A DNA stretch of 64,000 bases, taken from Anoplolepis gracilipes (lineage: Eukaryota > Arthropoda > Insecta > Hymenoptera > Formicidae). The position numbers and the translations under genes are program-made. The notes beneath the pieces are model-generated. The model worked only from the letters and a program-made list of their open reading frames with translations, did no database searches and had not been told where the DNA came from. Below, piece after piece: positions 24,387 to 39,717 of the stretch; position 1 is the first letter of the stretch, and each line of letters opens with the position of its first letter. The DNA is taken from assembly GCF_047496725.1 (NCBI RefSeq), contig NC_132973.1, positions 2,569,501 to 2,633,500 of the forward strand, in the 5' to 3' direction.

Positions 24387-25650
24387 TGTTCTGTCTCGAC
24401 GAAAAGTCACAATGCGCGAACATAAGGTCCGATTCGGAGTTTCACGATCGCCCCCTCGGCGTTGTTACCATCTTCTCCTACCCTTCACACCCTCTGCGCA
24501 GTCGAGTGCTCGAAAATCCGTGACTGCGTTATTTTATTAATGCCCGCCGTGATCGTCGACCATCGCCGCTAACACACCGCCCGATGACACTGACAGATAA
24601 TGAATTAAATCGCGTAATTCAAAATTAAGGGACGCTTTTTAAGTAAAATTAAACCGCGGTCGAGAGTTCTCCGAAACGATGTAATTTAGGTCACAATTAG
24701 AAAGGTAATTTCAAAGAATTTAATACTGCATATAGCTTGTAACATTGAAATTGCTGCTTTAATCTTCTTTATTTTAAAAGTATAAGTAATTTAGGAACCA
24801 TATTATTATACACCACATATATAGTGCGTCGTAAAATTTAATACAAAAGGGTATACGTATACAATGTAAAAGATAATAGTTAAATTATTTTTTTCGGAAG
24901 ACACATTTTTAATTTTGTCTAAAAAAAAAATCTGTTTCTCTTATGCGTTCGAGTTACGACAACGTATCCACAAATATCTCGTGAAAATCAAACGAGGACC
25001 GAATGTTTCCTAGTTAGTGGGCAATTACTTGTGGCGACCACGTTCGATTGCCAGGACGATAAAATTAAACGGGCTTTATTACCGATCGCCCCCGAAATAA
25101 CGATGCGCCACCAAAACGATCGAGGTAACGAGCTGCGGCGATGATACCGATGCTCCGCTAAAGAAGATGAAGTGGTTAAGCATGCGGATTTCAATAGACT
25201 GGCGATGCCGGGGAACGCTTTGATGAGGGCGCGTGTCGGGTATTAAAGCTACCTTCGCCGATCAGACCGCCGACCGCACGCGGTCGAAATATACGAGGAT
25301 CGAAGTGAGTAGATGGCTGAAGCGAGTGGGTACATTGATAAGTTCGCTTTTCGATACCGATCAAATCCGAAGAGGAAAAGCTCCTTATGTCGGCCGTACA
25401 ATGATCGAAACTGCTGCCGTTGCTCCTCCTGACAATTGTGCGACGATAAGCGAGATCAGTCATCGACGTTCGCAAAGCAATTATTAACTATTTGCGTTGA
25501 AATATACACGTGTCTCTTGTGATTATCGTATGTATTAGTGATAACGTTCCCCAACAATTCTCCACAATCAATTTCTCATTAGTCTGAATTTTATTTACGT
25601 AAATTAATTTTTTACAATTAGACAATCGTTTGCAGCTGTGTAATGTTGAT

Positions 25651-25681
25651 TTATATATATATATATATATATACATATATA
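25651..25681. repeat. (TA)n microsatellite
   Basis: TA run with one C interruption. Confidence 0.95.
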
Positions 25682-26396
25682 AATTCTATCAAGTATCAAG
25701 TTTACATTACAGAACAAAATACGTATAATGATACGGCGTATTACGCCGTTACGATTAACATTTGATTTTAATTTTCTCTGACCACCATCGCATTCTTCCA
25801 CTACTCACGATTCGATTCGAGAAATCTAGAAACTTCATTGGATCGAATTATTATTCAACGTGTATCAAACGACATGGGGACAGCATGCGAATGTTACACT
25901 TGGCACCGCGCGTGCAAACCCATGTTTGCTATTTGCATAACGAGCTTTGGTCTCGAAGCGTGACATCGGCCCGTTCAGGGGTGACGATGCGTGCGAAATT
26001 TTGCACGAGGGTTGTAATCGACGCGCCGAGGTTTCCGTTCGTGACATGCAAGATGTGCATACGGCACCGAGAATAGGAGGGCGATCCAGAGGAAGCAGGG
26101 AGGGGAACGACGTGTTCGTAAGGTGACGCGATTTCCGAACGCTGCGGCCATCGGCCTACAACGCAGTCAATTAGTTTAATAGGCCGACAGTTGTGTTGTC
26201 CGATCTGCCGAAAGGAAGGGTGCCGTTATGCATCGCGAATCACGCCCCTACGACGGTGTCATTACCGTTAAAGATGGTCACTTTTCAGGATAGCGTCGAT
26301 ACTTTTACCTACTTCTTCAGCGACTCTAGTGTATTAACGTTAATTAACATTATAAATTAAAAAAATGTACAAATATATTAAAATTCTCGATAAAAG

Positions 26397-26397
<1 letters not shown>

Positions 26398-26432
<35 letters not shown>
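26398..26432. repeat. (TA)n microsatellite
   Basis: Pure TA run. Confidence 0.95.
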
Positions 26433-26438
<6 letters not shown>

Positions 26439-29400
26439 TATATAAATAGATATATTAATTATACTTATATTTATAATATAGTAATTAATATAATTATATT
26501 TTTTATAAATATTAAAAATATTTACAAACTATATTTTCAATTTATAAAATATAAATTGAATATTCTCAATTATATAATATATAATTGAGAATTATAATTG
26601 GGAATCCTAATTATAATAAAATTTTTTTTCAGGCTTGTGTTGATATTGATGTCAATTTTTTTATATGAAATTAAATTATATTTTCTTATACAAATACTAA
26701 AATTCTTAAGTTTACGCAGTGTTAAATTTATAAACTTTAATTTATTAGAAATTAATTGAGATATTATAAACATTATTTACAAGAAAATTGTGAGCTATTA
26801 TAATAACAATTAAGTTGTGTATCTTCTCATTTGCGAGTCATGTACGATTCGATATTCCTTTGACATGTTTCTTAATAACATTATATCCTTGCGTAATATG
26901 ATTTTTAAAGAGAGTTTCGGTATACCTTAGGTCAAGTTAAAGTTCATTTAAAGGGGAGATTGTGTGCCGGTCGAAGGTACCCGCGGAAAGCGTCACGCAT
27001 AATGTTATTCCTCGTATCTGTTGTAATAACTGTAATCCGTGCACCCTCGATCCTCTCGACACTAATAGTCGGGGGATAATACAGATTACAACCCCCTCGC
27101 GCACAACCCCCTTTCTCCACTAACATATCTTCCGCCGACGAATCCGTCCCACCGTGTTCGACTCCCGTTATTCCGTACTGAATGTGTTTGCCACTCGAAT
27201 AGCAATCTGAAACAATCCCGAAGCAATCGGCGACGGGTTTCCTCGTGGTCAGCACTCTCCTCGGGAAATCGATTCCCGATTATTTTTCTCCTTCGGCAAT
27301 CGCGCCGAGAAACGAGACACGAATCCTCGTTTCGCGATTCTCCGACGAATTGAGAATCGACGGAAAACAATCGTGCGAGGACCAAATAATCTGAAAAAAA
27401 AAAAAATAAAAAGAAAAAAAACATATAGATAGAAAATTTAATTTATAATTCTTATATCCCATTCATCTTCCTATAAAAATCTAAGATAAAGCCTGCACTG
27501 ATACTACATTGATGCGTATGTAAAATTATTCAAACAAGATGACGTAAAAAAATAGCATGATAATTTTTTTAGCTTTATATTTCAAAACATATATAAGATA
27601 TGTAAGCTAAAAAATCGGCAAAGGATAGTCCATATTTATAAATAAATAAATAAAAAATAAATATTTATCAAAGCTAAGTAGCTAATGTATCGAAAAGTAA
27701 TATTTGAGATAAAGACACAGGTATTTAAATTTATTATTATACAAGAAAATATATATTAGTATTTTTTATAACTTTTTAATGTTTAGAAAAACATGAATGT
27801 TTAAGGGAAAATATTGTTATAACAGACAGATCGAATAATTAATATATGTAAATTCATATAATTATGCATCTAAAAGAATTATAAATATTTTGATAACAAG
27901 AATCAAATTTTAAGATGTATCTTATATATGTTTTCTCACATATTTTATTTCACACTCACTACTTTATCTCTCCAGCAGTAAAATATTAATACCTACGAAT
28001 TGATAGTTTTGAGGCTACGCGCCATTATTTTAATTTGAGTCAATCTGTAAAACAAGCTGCTGTCCAACGAAATCCGCTCAATAAAGTTTATTAACCTTTT
28101 GCGGCTGAAATTATTTTCGACGTATGGTAACGATCGGTCCGCATCAATTTGGCAACTTTTTGTGGTCGAATTTTCTCGTTTTCAGATTACCGTAACTATC
28201 TAACCAAATAAATGTATTCTAATGTGCGCAAAACATCATCGTGTAATACATATAATATATGTAAAATTTCAAAATTGTTCTAACTGATTCATACAACAAT
28301 GTATACATATTTTAATTTTATTACATGAAATAAAATTAAATGTTAGGATAAAGTGTTTTTGAAGCTTAAATAAAAGTTGCAAGCAGATTAAAATTAATTC
28401 AATTAAATTAACATGCTTAAGATTTGCTGATCCATTAAATCAATTATAACTATCACTTTGCCATTTACGCTTTCTATTTGCCATTCTTGACAAATTATGT
28501 ACAAGAGGGTTAAACAGAAAGAGCTCAAACAAAACAACCCTAGACAAGTGTTAACTGTAGCAACAAACTCCGTTTCGTCCCCAACCCCTTACATCGTGGT
28601 GGTACACGAACGGCTGACCCTTTTCACCCTTACGAGCACTCGAACTCGAGAGCATCGAATCCTTCAAAAGGTCGTAAACAAATCTGGCATCGTGTTTTAA
28701 AGATTTCCTCTCTGTCGGCACGTGTCTCGCAAACTTTGATTGTCTATACGCACGCAGTCTCTATTAATAGCTCATTGTGAAAATTGAATCAGTAAGTAGA
28801 AGAAGGATTAATTTTACGTTACCTGCAAAATTGCATTTTCATCATAATTTTTCCTCTCGACAGATTTTTTGATCATAATTTAATGAAGAATTAAAATATT
28901 CTGTAAACAATTTCAATAAAAATTATATTGCAATTTATTTACAAAGAACTTTTTGAAACTTGAAAAATTTCATGTTGAATAATTACATGTTGAATTTTTT
29001 CAGCTCACTTTTCGGTTTAATCTCAGTCATTATAAATATTGTGCGTATATAATAATATTAAATAAATAAATCGAAATTAATAAAATTAAATACATATGTA
29101 ATATATTAGTTTAAATGATTAAATATACATTAATCAAATCTAATGTATAATTAGTGTCATCATTTGCGTGAGACTTTTGAGTAAACTTTTGCGACTTTTA
29201 AATTTAATAAGAATTATCGCGCTGTTTATTTTCATTTCTATACGCGATAGTTACGTTCGTCGTTGATTAATTCGCGTGACGTGACGCAAGATCGATTAAG
29301 GGATTACACGATACAAATCGTTCGCGAAAGTAACGACGGAAATATCTTGGGAAAATAGTTGTCAGAGTGGCGAGTGCGCGGGATACGTATTTACCATTTC

Positions 29401-29512
29401 GACGTTTTGTCCGGGGCTTGCACGTACGGAGCCGTAATAGGCTCTCGGCCCACAATGGAATATAACTATCAATGGTGAATTATGTCGGGCACGTGCCCTG
29501 GCATAACTATAA

Positions 29513-29533
29513 AGAGAGAGAGAGAGAGAGAGA
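29513..29533. repeat. (GA)n microsatellite
   Basis: Short pure GA run. Confidence 0.95.
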
Positions 29534-29910
29534 TCGGCCGACGCTTTTGTTCGCCGCGATTGCGACGATACCTCCTCGACTCACGTGGCTGGTGGGCGCG
29601 CAATGGGATGTTAAATATCTTAATAATGGTTTTATTATGCAGTCATCTGTGAGACGCATTTATGGGGGTGTAAATGGTCTTGCCATTAAGTTACGAAAAA
29701 GCGAGAATGCCATAAGTTACGAAATAATGATCTAGAGATATAAAAAATCACTGTCACGTCAATTTATTTATGTTTGTATGTAACAACAATATTTAACATG
29801 TAATTTTTTTTAACTGTGTATGAAATCGTAGAATATATTATGCATTTCATAAAGAGAAGTTTCTACAGAAATTTTTACAAATCTTGTTTTTATTACTCTA
29901 CTGTGGGGGA

Positions 29911-29918
<8 letters not shown>

Positions 29919-29952
<34 letters not shown>
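29919..29952. repeat. (AT)n microsatellite
   Basis: Preceded by a poly(A) run. Confidence 0.95.
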
Positions 29953-29954
<2 letters not shown>

Positions 29955-30830
29955 TTTATTTTAATGACTAATATAGGATAAAGACTTTATGTTTAGTTAA
30001 ATTTTGTTTTTTGATTATTGAATTCATACTTAAAATATATATAAAAAGTATTGTAAGATTACTTGTAATGATAGCTGTAATTCAATGTGATATTTATTGT
30101 GTATTATCTTAATAATAAATTATTTTCAACTTTACGGGATTGCTTTACTGCAACTGTAAAAAAATACAAAATCTATTTTGATGATTAAATAATTAATCAT
30201 TGTATGCAAAAGAATATAATTAAAATGATCATAAGTATGATGTAAATTTTCTATGCATAATTTTTAAACAATGTATAGTTAAATTGTCAACGATGATAAA
30301 TTTGAACATATCTTGTCATGAAATTATAGATTCCTTCAACAAGAAATCAAAGTAAATATATTGATAGGTGGGAAGTAGAAATATCTACCAACGGTCTGAC
30401 GGATGGAAGACATTATCTACTGATGATCGAAAGAGTAGAGGATACCAGCAGAAAGGACTGCTCTACAACTTCATTTCATTTATTCATCTATCCATTCATC
30501 TATCCAGATCCAGTTTCCTCATACATTGCCGAAAGTCGGTAACACGTAACCATGCAATGGCGAAAGTTGGAAGAAATCCCATAGGACTATTTTATTGTAA
30601 AATATCATGGTAGATGGCGTGTAATAAGAAAATCGATATGCGAATATTGTGAGAGGATAAAGCATTTATGGTAAGATAGAAATCCTGAGCTAACATTTTA
30701 GTCTGCTTGATTATATGTCACTGTATGGTAATAAAAAGAGAGAGGCATTATTCAAACTACAATTTAAAAAAATAGTGCATTATTAAATATAACGCATTCT
30801 AGCATTAATTATTAATTTTGACAATATTAA

Positions 30831-30865
30831 TTTAAATTAAATTAAATTAAATTAAATTAAATTAT
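30831..30865. repeat. (AAATT)n pentanucleotide repeat
   Basis: About seven units. Confidence 0.95.
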
Positions 30866-33021
30866 TATCCTGCAAATTTATACGTGCATTTTAAATATAG
30901 ACTGTTTTAAAACTTAAAAAATAATTAAGAGATATTTGTCAAAAATATATTTTTTTTTTTTGACTTTACAAAATATTATTTCTGTTTGAATAGAGAAAGT
31001 AATCAAGATAATATAAATTGTTAATTATAAAAATTTGTGTTCAATTTTATAACATAAATATCAAGATACAATTATTATATTAGCGACGCATGATCACTTG
31101 CCAATTTGAGAGTATAATTATTTTCTATGATCCAGTAACACTCCTTTTTTTATTTTTTTTTCACTATATATTATTATATTACTATTAAATAAATTTATCT
31201 CGAATAATATTCTAAAGACTTAAAATTCTTTTCATGATTGCCCCGATAAAGTTATTCATGTTCGCTCGCCGTATATTTTATATTTACCCTCGCTTGCACG
31301 TAATCTCGTGCAAATCGCACTCGATCGTCCAAGCGTTCCGAGGAGAACCATCAGGTTTTCTCGCAGATTCTCAGATATAGCTTAGGATAATCCAATTGCG
31401 AATTATTCACGCCGCCGGCGAGGCTCGTGCTGCCACTCTTCCCTCTCGTCATAATCATCGTGTCGAGACTTTCGTACAATGACGACCGCTGCCGGTGTGT
31501 ATTGTAGCTCCTCAATAGGCACCCCTAACTAAATACCTATCGAGCAGTCACGCCTCTAAAGGCGCCCCCGTGAGCTCCGTTGTACGCGTGAAATTGTCGA
31601 AAGAACCGTGAAATCGCGAAACGAGGTTGCGAAAACAGAACGCAAATCAGTGAAGCGGAAAAATGTATCTAGTATCAAATTCTGGAAATCATTATTAAGT
31701 TTAAAAGACTCACGCAGAGTCTTTTTAAAAATGAAAAGATGTACATAAACGTGCGCAATAAATAAAGACTCAAAATATTGTATATACACATATAGTATAT
31801 ATAATATAAAATATATATAATACATATATAGACAATGTATAAATAATAATATGTAAAGATAAATAATAAATAAAATAATAAGATTTTAAAAAAGCATAAA
31901 AAAAGTAAGTAACCAATAATTATAATAAAATAAGTTCTTTTCTATTTCTGAGGAGACCTGTCAAAGCGGAGGGCGACGTTGCACTTTTCTGAAAAGCCTC
32001 TCGAAAACGAGAATGAGCTCTCGAGATCCGCTCACGCAGAGAATTTCGAATCTGCCTCTTTTCCAAGACAACCGGTAGTACTGATTCAATTGGGATTGAA
32101 AAGGGTTGGAAAACCAGCTCCAACCTTCGCTAATCCGCTAATGCTTAACACTCATCCAAGGTTTGAGTGTAAATATTGATTTCAATCTGACGCGACAATG
32201 GCATGGTCCTGTCGACCACGGGTCGCTGTCAAAACAGTCATTAAACGTGCAATAAACGATTTCTACGATCAATGCGCGCATTATTCCCTTATCTGTCTCC
32301 GTATCTGTCTTCGGGATCTATGGTCGACGATGGGATGGAGGGAGATATGAATATCATTCTACGTCATCTACTTGTCCATCGCGCAATGTGCGGTATATTG
32401 CATGTGTTTTGCAAAGTATTGTAATTTTTTTTAATAATTCGACTCACAAATCGTTTCAAAGTACCAGTCACGATACGTCTAAACGTTTATATTTTTTGTA
32501 ATCTTGAAATCTTTCAGGGAATTGACTTTTTTTCTGCCGTATGAAATAAGTTGAGACTTTCCAACTTGTATTATTGGTTTCCATTATGAGATCAACTTTT
32601 TATTATTTCATATTTCAATAAACGCGTGAAAATAACAGGGAATATAAGCGAAAAGAAATGTTAAAACTTGAAGCGAAGATGAATACATTTTATGTCTAAT
32701 CCCAGTGTATAAACCTATTAACATATACTTATCTGACAGTTGTTACTTATCTGGAAGAGGGTAAATTAAAGTGGACGAAATATTGCTTATTAATATTGTA
32801 ATATCCATGGCAATCGATCAATCGATTCGGGAAATTATAAGGGAATTATTATAATTACAAAGGAATTATTCATATCAACGAAATCCACCAAGATGAAAAG
32901 TATTGATGCTAATATAAAAGAGTAATTACTAATTAGCATAATGTAGTCTCGCTACATAACCGTGTGTTCTTTCCATTTATATAATAAAATCAGATCATTA
33001 TTCACAATTAATATTTCGTAG

Positions 33022-33050
33022 TAAAAAATAAAAAATAAAAAATAAAAAAT
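33022..33050. repeat. (TAAAAAA)n heptanucleotide repeat
   Basis: Four units. Confidence 0.9.
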
Positions 33051-34720
33051 TTGAAATTTTCTGCCATTAAACAAAATGTTACAATCGCGTTACAACAGCC
33101 TCGCTACAATGATTACAACAACATATTTATCTGACATTTTCATCCCGCATTTATCCGCGTCGTTCAAGGGGTAAGCCGATCTCGGGCCGATCGAGCTCTG
33201 CGGGGAACAAGTAAAACGTGAGCATTCTAAGTGAATAATAAACATCACAGTGGGGTTAGATACATAGGCTCTTTATATATATGAGTTACTCTCTTTCTCT
33301 CTATCTCTCCCTTTAAATGCGAATGCACGTTTAAGGCGCCCATATTGGTCCCCTAGCCTGCGGGCAGTCTGCCTCGTTCTTATAGGGTTGCTTCTTGATT
33401 CCCCTCTCTCTCTCTCTTTCCCTCCCTTACTGGCAAAATTATTACTCGGCTATTACACGATGATTACCCAACAGTACGTGGGTGTAATACGAGAAATAAG
33501 CGTGCAGTTTCACGATGCGGTGGATCCGATGACAAACCGAATAAATCCGCCGCGCATTTAGCGCCTGCCGGCGAGACACATGTTCATACATCTGTCTTCG
33601 GAAACGAGCCCATGTTTAGTAAATCATCATTCATGATGATTTGTGTACGAGCGCGTTCTCGTTTTTTGATATGATGTCAAAATCCTATTCTAAAAGATAA
33701 AAATATAAAAAATTGACTAAAGTCAAGAATTTATGATACGTACATTTAATACGTAAAAGTAGAGAGTTTTTAAATTCAAGCATATAAATTATATGTAAAA
33801 TAGAGACTTAAATACATACAAATATGCATATATATCATAAAGATATAACAAATATATAAATATTAAAATATATATATTTTTTTCATTTTTTATTAATCTT
33901 GCTTCTTGTTTTATATTAGATATCTTATCATTTGCCATACTATAAATAATGTACTTAATAAATAATAATAGATATGTGAAAAAAATAATAAATTCAAAAA
34001 ATGCAGATACAGTTTGTAATTTTGTAATGAAAATATATAAACACAATAAAGAGCGATGCTACTTACATCAAGAAAACCTCCGTAGCATGCTTTTCCATTT
34101 AAATTGAATCTTGAGGACCGACGTGGTTTATGCCATGCAAATTGGTTGGCCCATCCCTTCAGCCTTTCTTCCAAATCCTAATCCAATCCGCTATGTAGAG
34201 CCTACCTGCCCTCGTCGATGTTGTGTGAAAGCATAAACTAACAGGTACCTTAATCTTTTCATCATTATATCAAAAATATATTCAACAAAAATAATACAAT
34301 TAAAAGACACCAATATGTTATGTAATACAAGAAAATTAAATTGTGTTATGATGGGTTGTAAAATTAAATTGTGTTATTATATTTTATGCTTATTATCAGT
34401 TTTATTATAATATATTATATTACATATATTTTATAATTGTTTTCTTTATGTTATCATTATATATATTTATACAACATAGGGGTATCTGTTTCTATCCTAT
34501 TTTGAGGGAAGCCCTGAAATTTCAGCCCCGAATGTAACACGCATATGCACGTGCATTCTGTGCATTAACGTTGATTAATTCAGCGGTTTTGTAAATTCAC
34601 CGTCGGTTCGGCTTGTCATGCCTTCCGAGAGACCGATAGAGACACGAATATCTCCCTGTGACGTTCGACGTCCGTTTAATTAGCGAGCGAACTGTGAGCT
34701 CTCTCCTCCTCTTCCTCTTC

Positions 34721-34721
<1 letters not shown>

Positions 34722-34783
<62 letters not shown>
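34722..34783. repeat. (CT)n microsatellite
   Basis: A nearly pure CT run of about 60 bases. Confidence 0.97.
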
Positions 34784-34786
<3 letters not shown>

Positions 34787-36705
34787 GATGATAGCTTTTC
34801 CGATAGACTGAGGAATGGCCTAAAATGTCTCACAATTGTCGTTGGTTTGACAGAAAATCAAGGTAATTGAAAAATTCTTTTTGTTAATTTTTGTGATACA
34901 CGAAAATAATAAGAGAGCCAAATACTTTAAGTAGAAAAAAATAACTAAAAGTTAGATCGCGATAATAAATATAAATTGCATTATACTCATGTCTGTCATA
35001 TCTTTAAAATACATTTCTGTATTTTCTGTAATACTCTGTTTTAATTTATTTCAATTTATTATCAAGAGCAGAAATTTCTTGTAATTATTTACTACTACTG
35101 ATATGAGAAAGAATAGACTTATGTAATTATATAAGATTACACTTGGCCATATATAATTATATCCATTTTTTCTCAAGTGGACTTGATACATTTATGTTTG
35201 TAGGACGTATATATATGTAAAATATTCATCCTCAAAATATCTAAATTGCTTTTTTTCTAGGTCAACATTTTGATTCGTACAGAGGACCCCTTTCATTTTC
35301 CACAACGATTAAGAAAGCAGAGACCCCCTTTGTTGTCGATTTCGAGTATTGTTGCGGATAGCCGCGCCACGCGACAGCTGCCCGATCGTATCGATGTCGC
35401 CAACAGGGCCTATCGGTCTATCGAGATGCTCACGATATCGGTCTTATCGCTGATGAATTCCCTTACTCCTTTTTTGTATTCTTTTATGTGGCTTCTCATA
35501 CGGGCGCGATTGATTGTGGTTAATTATAATTTTTTAAAAATATTTTGTGTTCTTTTTTTCTCTTTCGCACAGAATGTCTTCTTTAAAATTTTTATTTAAA
35601 GATTTTTAAAGATTTTAAAATTTAAATCGTTTATTTATCATGTGATTATATATGCATAATTCATTAACTATAATTTATAATAAAAATCACAAATATAATC
35701 ATTATAAAAATAATTCGGTACTACCTAATTATCGCAAGCTTTTCTCTTTATTTGCTCTTTTAGAAATTGTAAAATTCTATTATTCACGAATGAAATTTCG
35801 CAAAGTTATTGTAACACATATTTTCGTGGTTATTAAGATCTAAGGGGCGAGAGGCATCATGGCGCTCTCGAGATGAACGCATGTTATTATTAGAAACTGT
35901 CTCGGGCGGACAATGGTTCTCGAGCAATCTGAAACAGAGACACGGTTATGGGCGGCTGTCGCAACAACTCAAGTGTTTTCGTAGGTCTCCACCGAATACC
36001 AAGTACACAATAGAGCTTCGAACGTCGAAGTGAAGCGGTATCGATGTAGGTTAGATATTCTCGTGTATCTCTCTCGTCGGGGAATAATAATTTCGTGCCA
36101 TGAAAGAGCCGAGCTTTGCGGTTGTTCTTCCTGTCTGACGACGAATCTCTGGCAGCGCTACAAAACGTTTACCATAATTACAATAATAATTACAATCCGT
36201 TGCCGCAAACATGTGATTGACGTTACGCGGACTTTACAAACGCGCACGTGCTATTTGGCGCTTTATCAGATTTTATCTTCAAAGAGTTGCCGATGCGCCG
36301 AGTCGAAAACCAAATAACGGGATCGACAAGTATCGTTTATGCAAACTACTTTATATACGCAAAAATTATAAACTTGTATTCAAAAATTGAAGAAAATTTT
36401 ATAATTTAATAATAATTTGAAAAATTACACACATACACAGAAAACATGTTAACGTTATGAAAGTTATTTTTTCTTCATTTTTTTTTTCTATACAAATCAT
36501 TGCTTATATTATTTTTTAAAATGTTATTTTTATTTTATTGTATTTACATTTCCGTTTTAATTACAATAAAAGAAAAGAGATTAAAACACACAAAATTAGC
36601 ACAAAAATAACAATTATTTAATTCTTGTGCAATAAAGGGTTAACATCATTGGTGGTTGCCAACGATGATCAATCGCGAACCCATCGTGAAACTGATGCGA
36701 CGAAG

Positions 36706-36707
36706 AG

Positions 36708-36751
<44 letters not shown>

Positions 36752-36753
36752 TG
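36706..36753. repeat. (GTGC)n tetranucleotide repeat
   Basis: About twelve units of alternating purine-pyrimidine. Confidence 0.97.
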
Positions 36754-37467
36754 TGAGCGCTGCGCCCCGTGGTCGGGCTTAACCAACCGCTTAAGCACTT
36801 CGCACGAGCGACAAAAGGGTTTCATCCCCGAGAGTCCCGAACGCGCTAATAGATTGCGCAAATGCTCTTTGCGGGGACGATATCCGAAAGCTATCCGACG
36901 GGAATGGTGGCAATGGTAGTCGAGAGGGGAGTTTGAAATATTCATCCGAAGCCCCGTCGCGCGCCGCTACCGCGACATTTGGATGATATAACCTTGGCGA
37001 TGCCGTGGGCTTTGATCTCGTATTCTCGATCGCCGATAGCCGCCCGTATCAAAGGGCTCGATAAGCCTTTCCGCGCCGCCTCTTCATCGCCCTCCTCCGC
37101 TCTTTTTTCCCTCTTTATTCCACCCACAAAACGCGCGCGGATTTACTTCGGGACCAGAAAACAAATTTCTCCTCCATCTCTCTCCCCTTTCTAAAAAAAG
37201 TCTAGTTAAACGAATTATCTGCTATGGCATAAAAAATACCGAATGATTGCTCTATCGATAAACTATCATCATATCGATGTTTATCTAATATAGTATATAT
37301 TAAAAGAGTGATATCAATATATACATGCGCATTCTTGAAAATATATTTAAAACAATTTCACATTTTTCACATAGAATTAATAGAATTCTAAAATTTTAAT
37401 TTAATTCATATCTTTGATAATTTTTTAATTCATTGAGAGTTTTTAAAAAAAAAAAAAAAAAAGCGAC

Positions 37468-37469
37468 AT

Positions 37470-37492
<23 letters not shown>
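37468..37492. repeat. (TA)n microsatellite
   Basis: Follows a poly(A) run at 37445-37462. Confidence 0.95.
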
Positions 37493-37501
<9 letters not shown>

Positions 37502-38063
37502 TATTAGAAATATTTACCTTTCATGGATATAACGAAAGAAACATGCGCGTTTCAGAGTTAATCCAACTAATTCGCTAGTAAATTGTATGGCCGCCAAACG
37601 CCATTGAGGAGGGGCTTTATGATTCCCGTAAAAAGAGCCAACTGACCCGTTCATTATATCGAGAGCGACGGTCAATCGGCGACGAGGAGAGGATCCCTTT
37701 TGTGCGAGATGGAAATAGCGATAGGCCGAGCGAGAAACGGTCCGAGAGGTCGAGGGAAAAGTGACCGGTTACCTTTCTCTTTCTCGGACCCATCCACGCC
37801 CATCCCGGGCCTCACAACAATGGCCATCACGCCGCGACAAAAGCTAAACACCCAAAATATTGGCGAAAATCCCGTCATTCTGTCGCGGTTAGCGCGTGGT
37901 ACGGTGGGACGCGGAGGGCACGGGTCTCCCGGGCCCCACTAAATATCTCTCTTGAATCTATTCTACCACCCTTCGCCCGTGTAATCCTGTTATACGGCCA
38001 AACGGTCACATTTCTCTCTCGGTTGTAAAATCGTTCGCCAAAATCGAGGAGGCGCGTCTTTCT

Positions 38064-38066
<3 letters not shown>

Positions 38067-38100
<34 letters not shown>
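38067..38100. repeat. (CT)n microsatellite
   Basis: Pure CT run. Confidence 0.97.
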
Positions 38101-38103
<3 letters not shown>

Positions 38104-39436
38104 CACTTCCGCTCCAATTATATTTCGCTCTCTCGCGCCTCTCTCGCCACAAAGAGGGACGACGAGAAAGCGTGGATGCCTCTCGACGATGGCTCGTGCG
38201 ACTCACCCCGAAGTAAGGAGGTCTGGTGCGCCTCGTTAGGCGTGAAGGACCGCGCGGCTGTAAACACAAATGGCACCCCGTCGCGTGGGGGTCATCGTCG
38301 CTGCTTCCGCTACCCTCTCAAGTGGCAATTCGTCGTTTAACGTGCTGTCGCTTTCTCTCAAGAGTTCACTCCGTAAAGCCACTACTCGTAGAGTCGTCGA
38401 TCTGGTACGATTCTCGAACAGCCATTGATGATAATCGAATCGCATTGCTGAATAACGTTTTGAGCAGTGGTCTTTTCGATGACATTGTCTCATTGCGCAT
38501 TTAACGCCAAATTTGTTAACTGATTAATTTAAATATTTATATGTTGAAAGTCGATATGGAAGTAAAGTTTAGTTTAGAGGATCTATGAATTTTTAAAAAT
38601 TATAATTTCAAATGTCTGAAATTATTAAATTGAAAGAATTTTTCAAATAATGTAAAAAATGTAAAAATTCAAAAAAAAACGTATAAAGACTTATTGTTAG
38701 TCTGATTAAAGTCGAAACGCTTAAATTCTACTTTAAGTTCGATAACATTTTCGAGAATTAAGTTGTGCGATTGATTCTCAATTCACCTCACATAAGTAAT
38801 AATGTTAACAGATGTAGAAATAATCAAGCAAATGGAAATACATATATATAATACTAATTTAAAAGATTTGTCGTATTTATCAAGTAAAGTTGGAAACAAA
38901 AAACATCAAGTATCAAGTGTGTATATAGGTATATTTTTATTACCTTTTTATTAGTTTTATATATATAGAATATATTTTTTTTCATTCAGAGAGTTTCGTA
39001 ATTTCCTATTTTTAAAAAACTTCAATTTATGGACTTTATTTTAAATAGAAAATTTTATTTGCAAAAAAAATAACAATCCTTATTAATATAAACTTGCTAA
39101 TTATATATATGTATACCTAATATAAATCAAAACATAAATTTCTTCGGTTGTTGAAATAAATAAGAATTCATCGTATAATCCTAATTATATTCTAAAATTG
39201 TAAGCGCAACTAAATGTCAGCAGCGTGTCGACGGAAAAACAGCGGCGCGTTATTTATCACGGCTCGTTTGCGCTCGAAAAAAGCAAAAGAGCCTCGGAAA
39301 TCTTGCGGCGGGAAACAGCGTGAGCCCAATGGGAGCTCTCTGATAGAGAGTTTATAAATTATGAATATTTAAGCACGCGCGCACGTTCACAGAGAGCGCG
39401 TCCCGGAGGGCGGTGCTTCTTCAACCCCGTTCACAT

Positions 39437-39458
39437 TGTCGTCGTCGTCGTCATCGTC

Positions 39459-39515
<57 letters not shown>
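39437..39515. repeat. (GTC)n to (GTCGTT)n array
   Basis: A trinucleotide array that turns into a six-base unit. Confidence 0.97.
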
Positions 39516-39516
<1 letters not shown>

Positions 39517-39672
39517 GGTTATTTTCCCAGTCTCCGGTGCAATAACGTGAAAGGGGTGCTTAGGAAACAGGCCGGTACACGACGCTAAAACGGCAGCATC
39601 CCTTTGAGACGAGCGTCAAAGCTAATGGACCCCACTCTCTCTCTTTGCCCCGGCACGCTCTCTTCTCTCTCA

Positions 39673-39674
<2 letters not shown>

Positions 39675-39706
<32 letters not shown>
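39675..39706. repeat. (CT)n microsatellite
   Basis: Pure CT run. Confidence 0.97.

Positions 39707-39717
<11 letters not shown>

Larger units (their letters stand above)
21341..29200. other. Intergenic: islands in AT-rich DNA
   Basis: CpG-rich islands near 21700-21990, 22290-23170, 23560-23960, 24100-24680, 24950-25480, 25800-26330, 26930-27390 and 28540-28780. No domain or splice-bounded exon is recognised. AT-rich parts (26340-26930, 27400-28500) hold nothing I can name. Confidence 0.6.
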
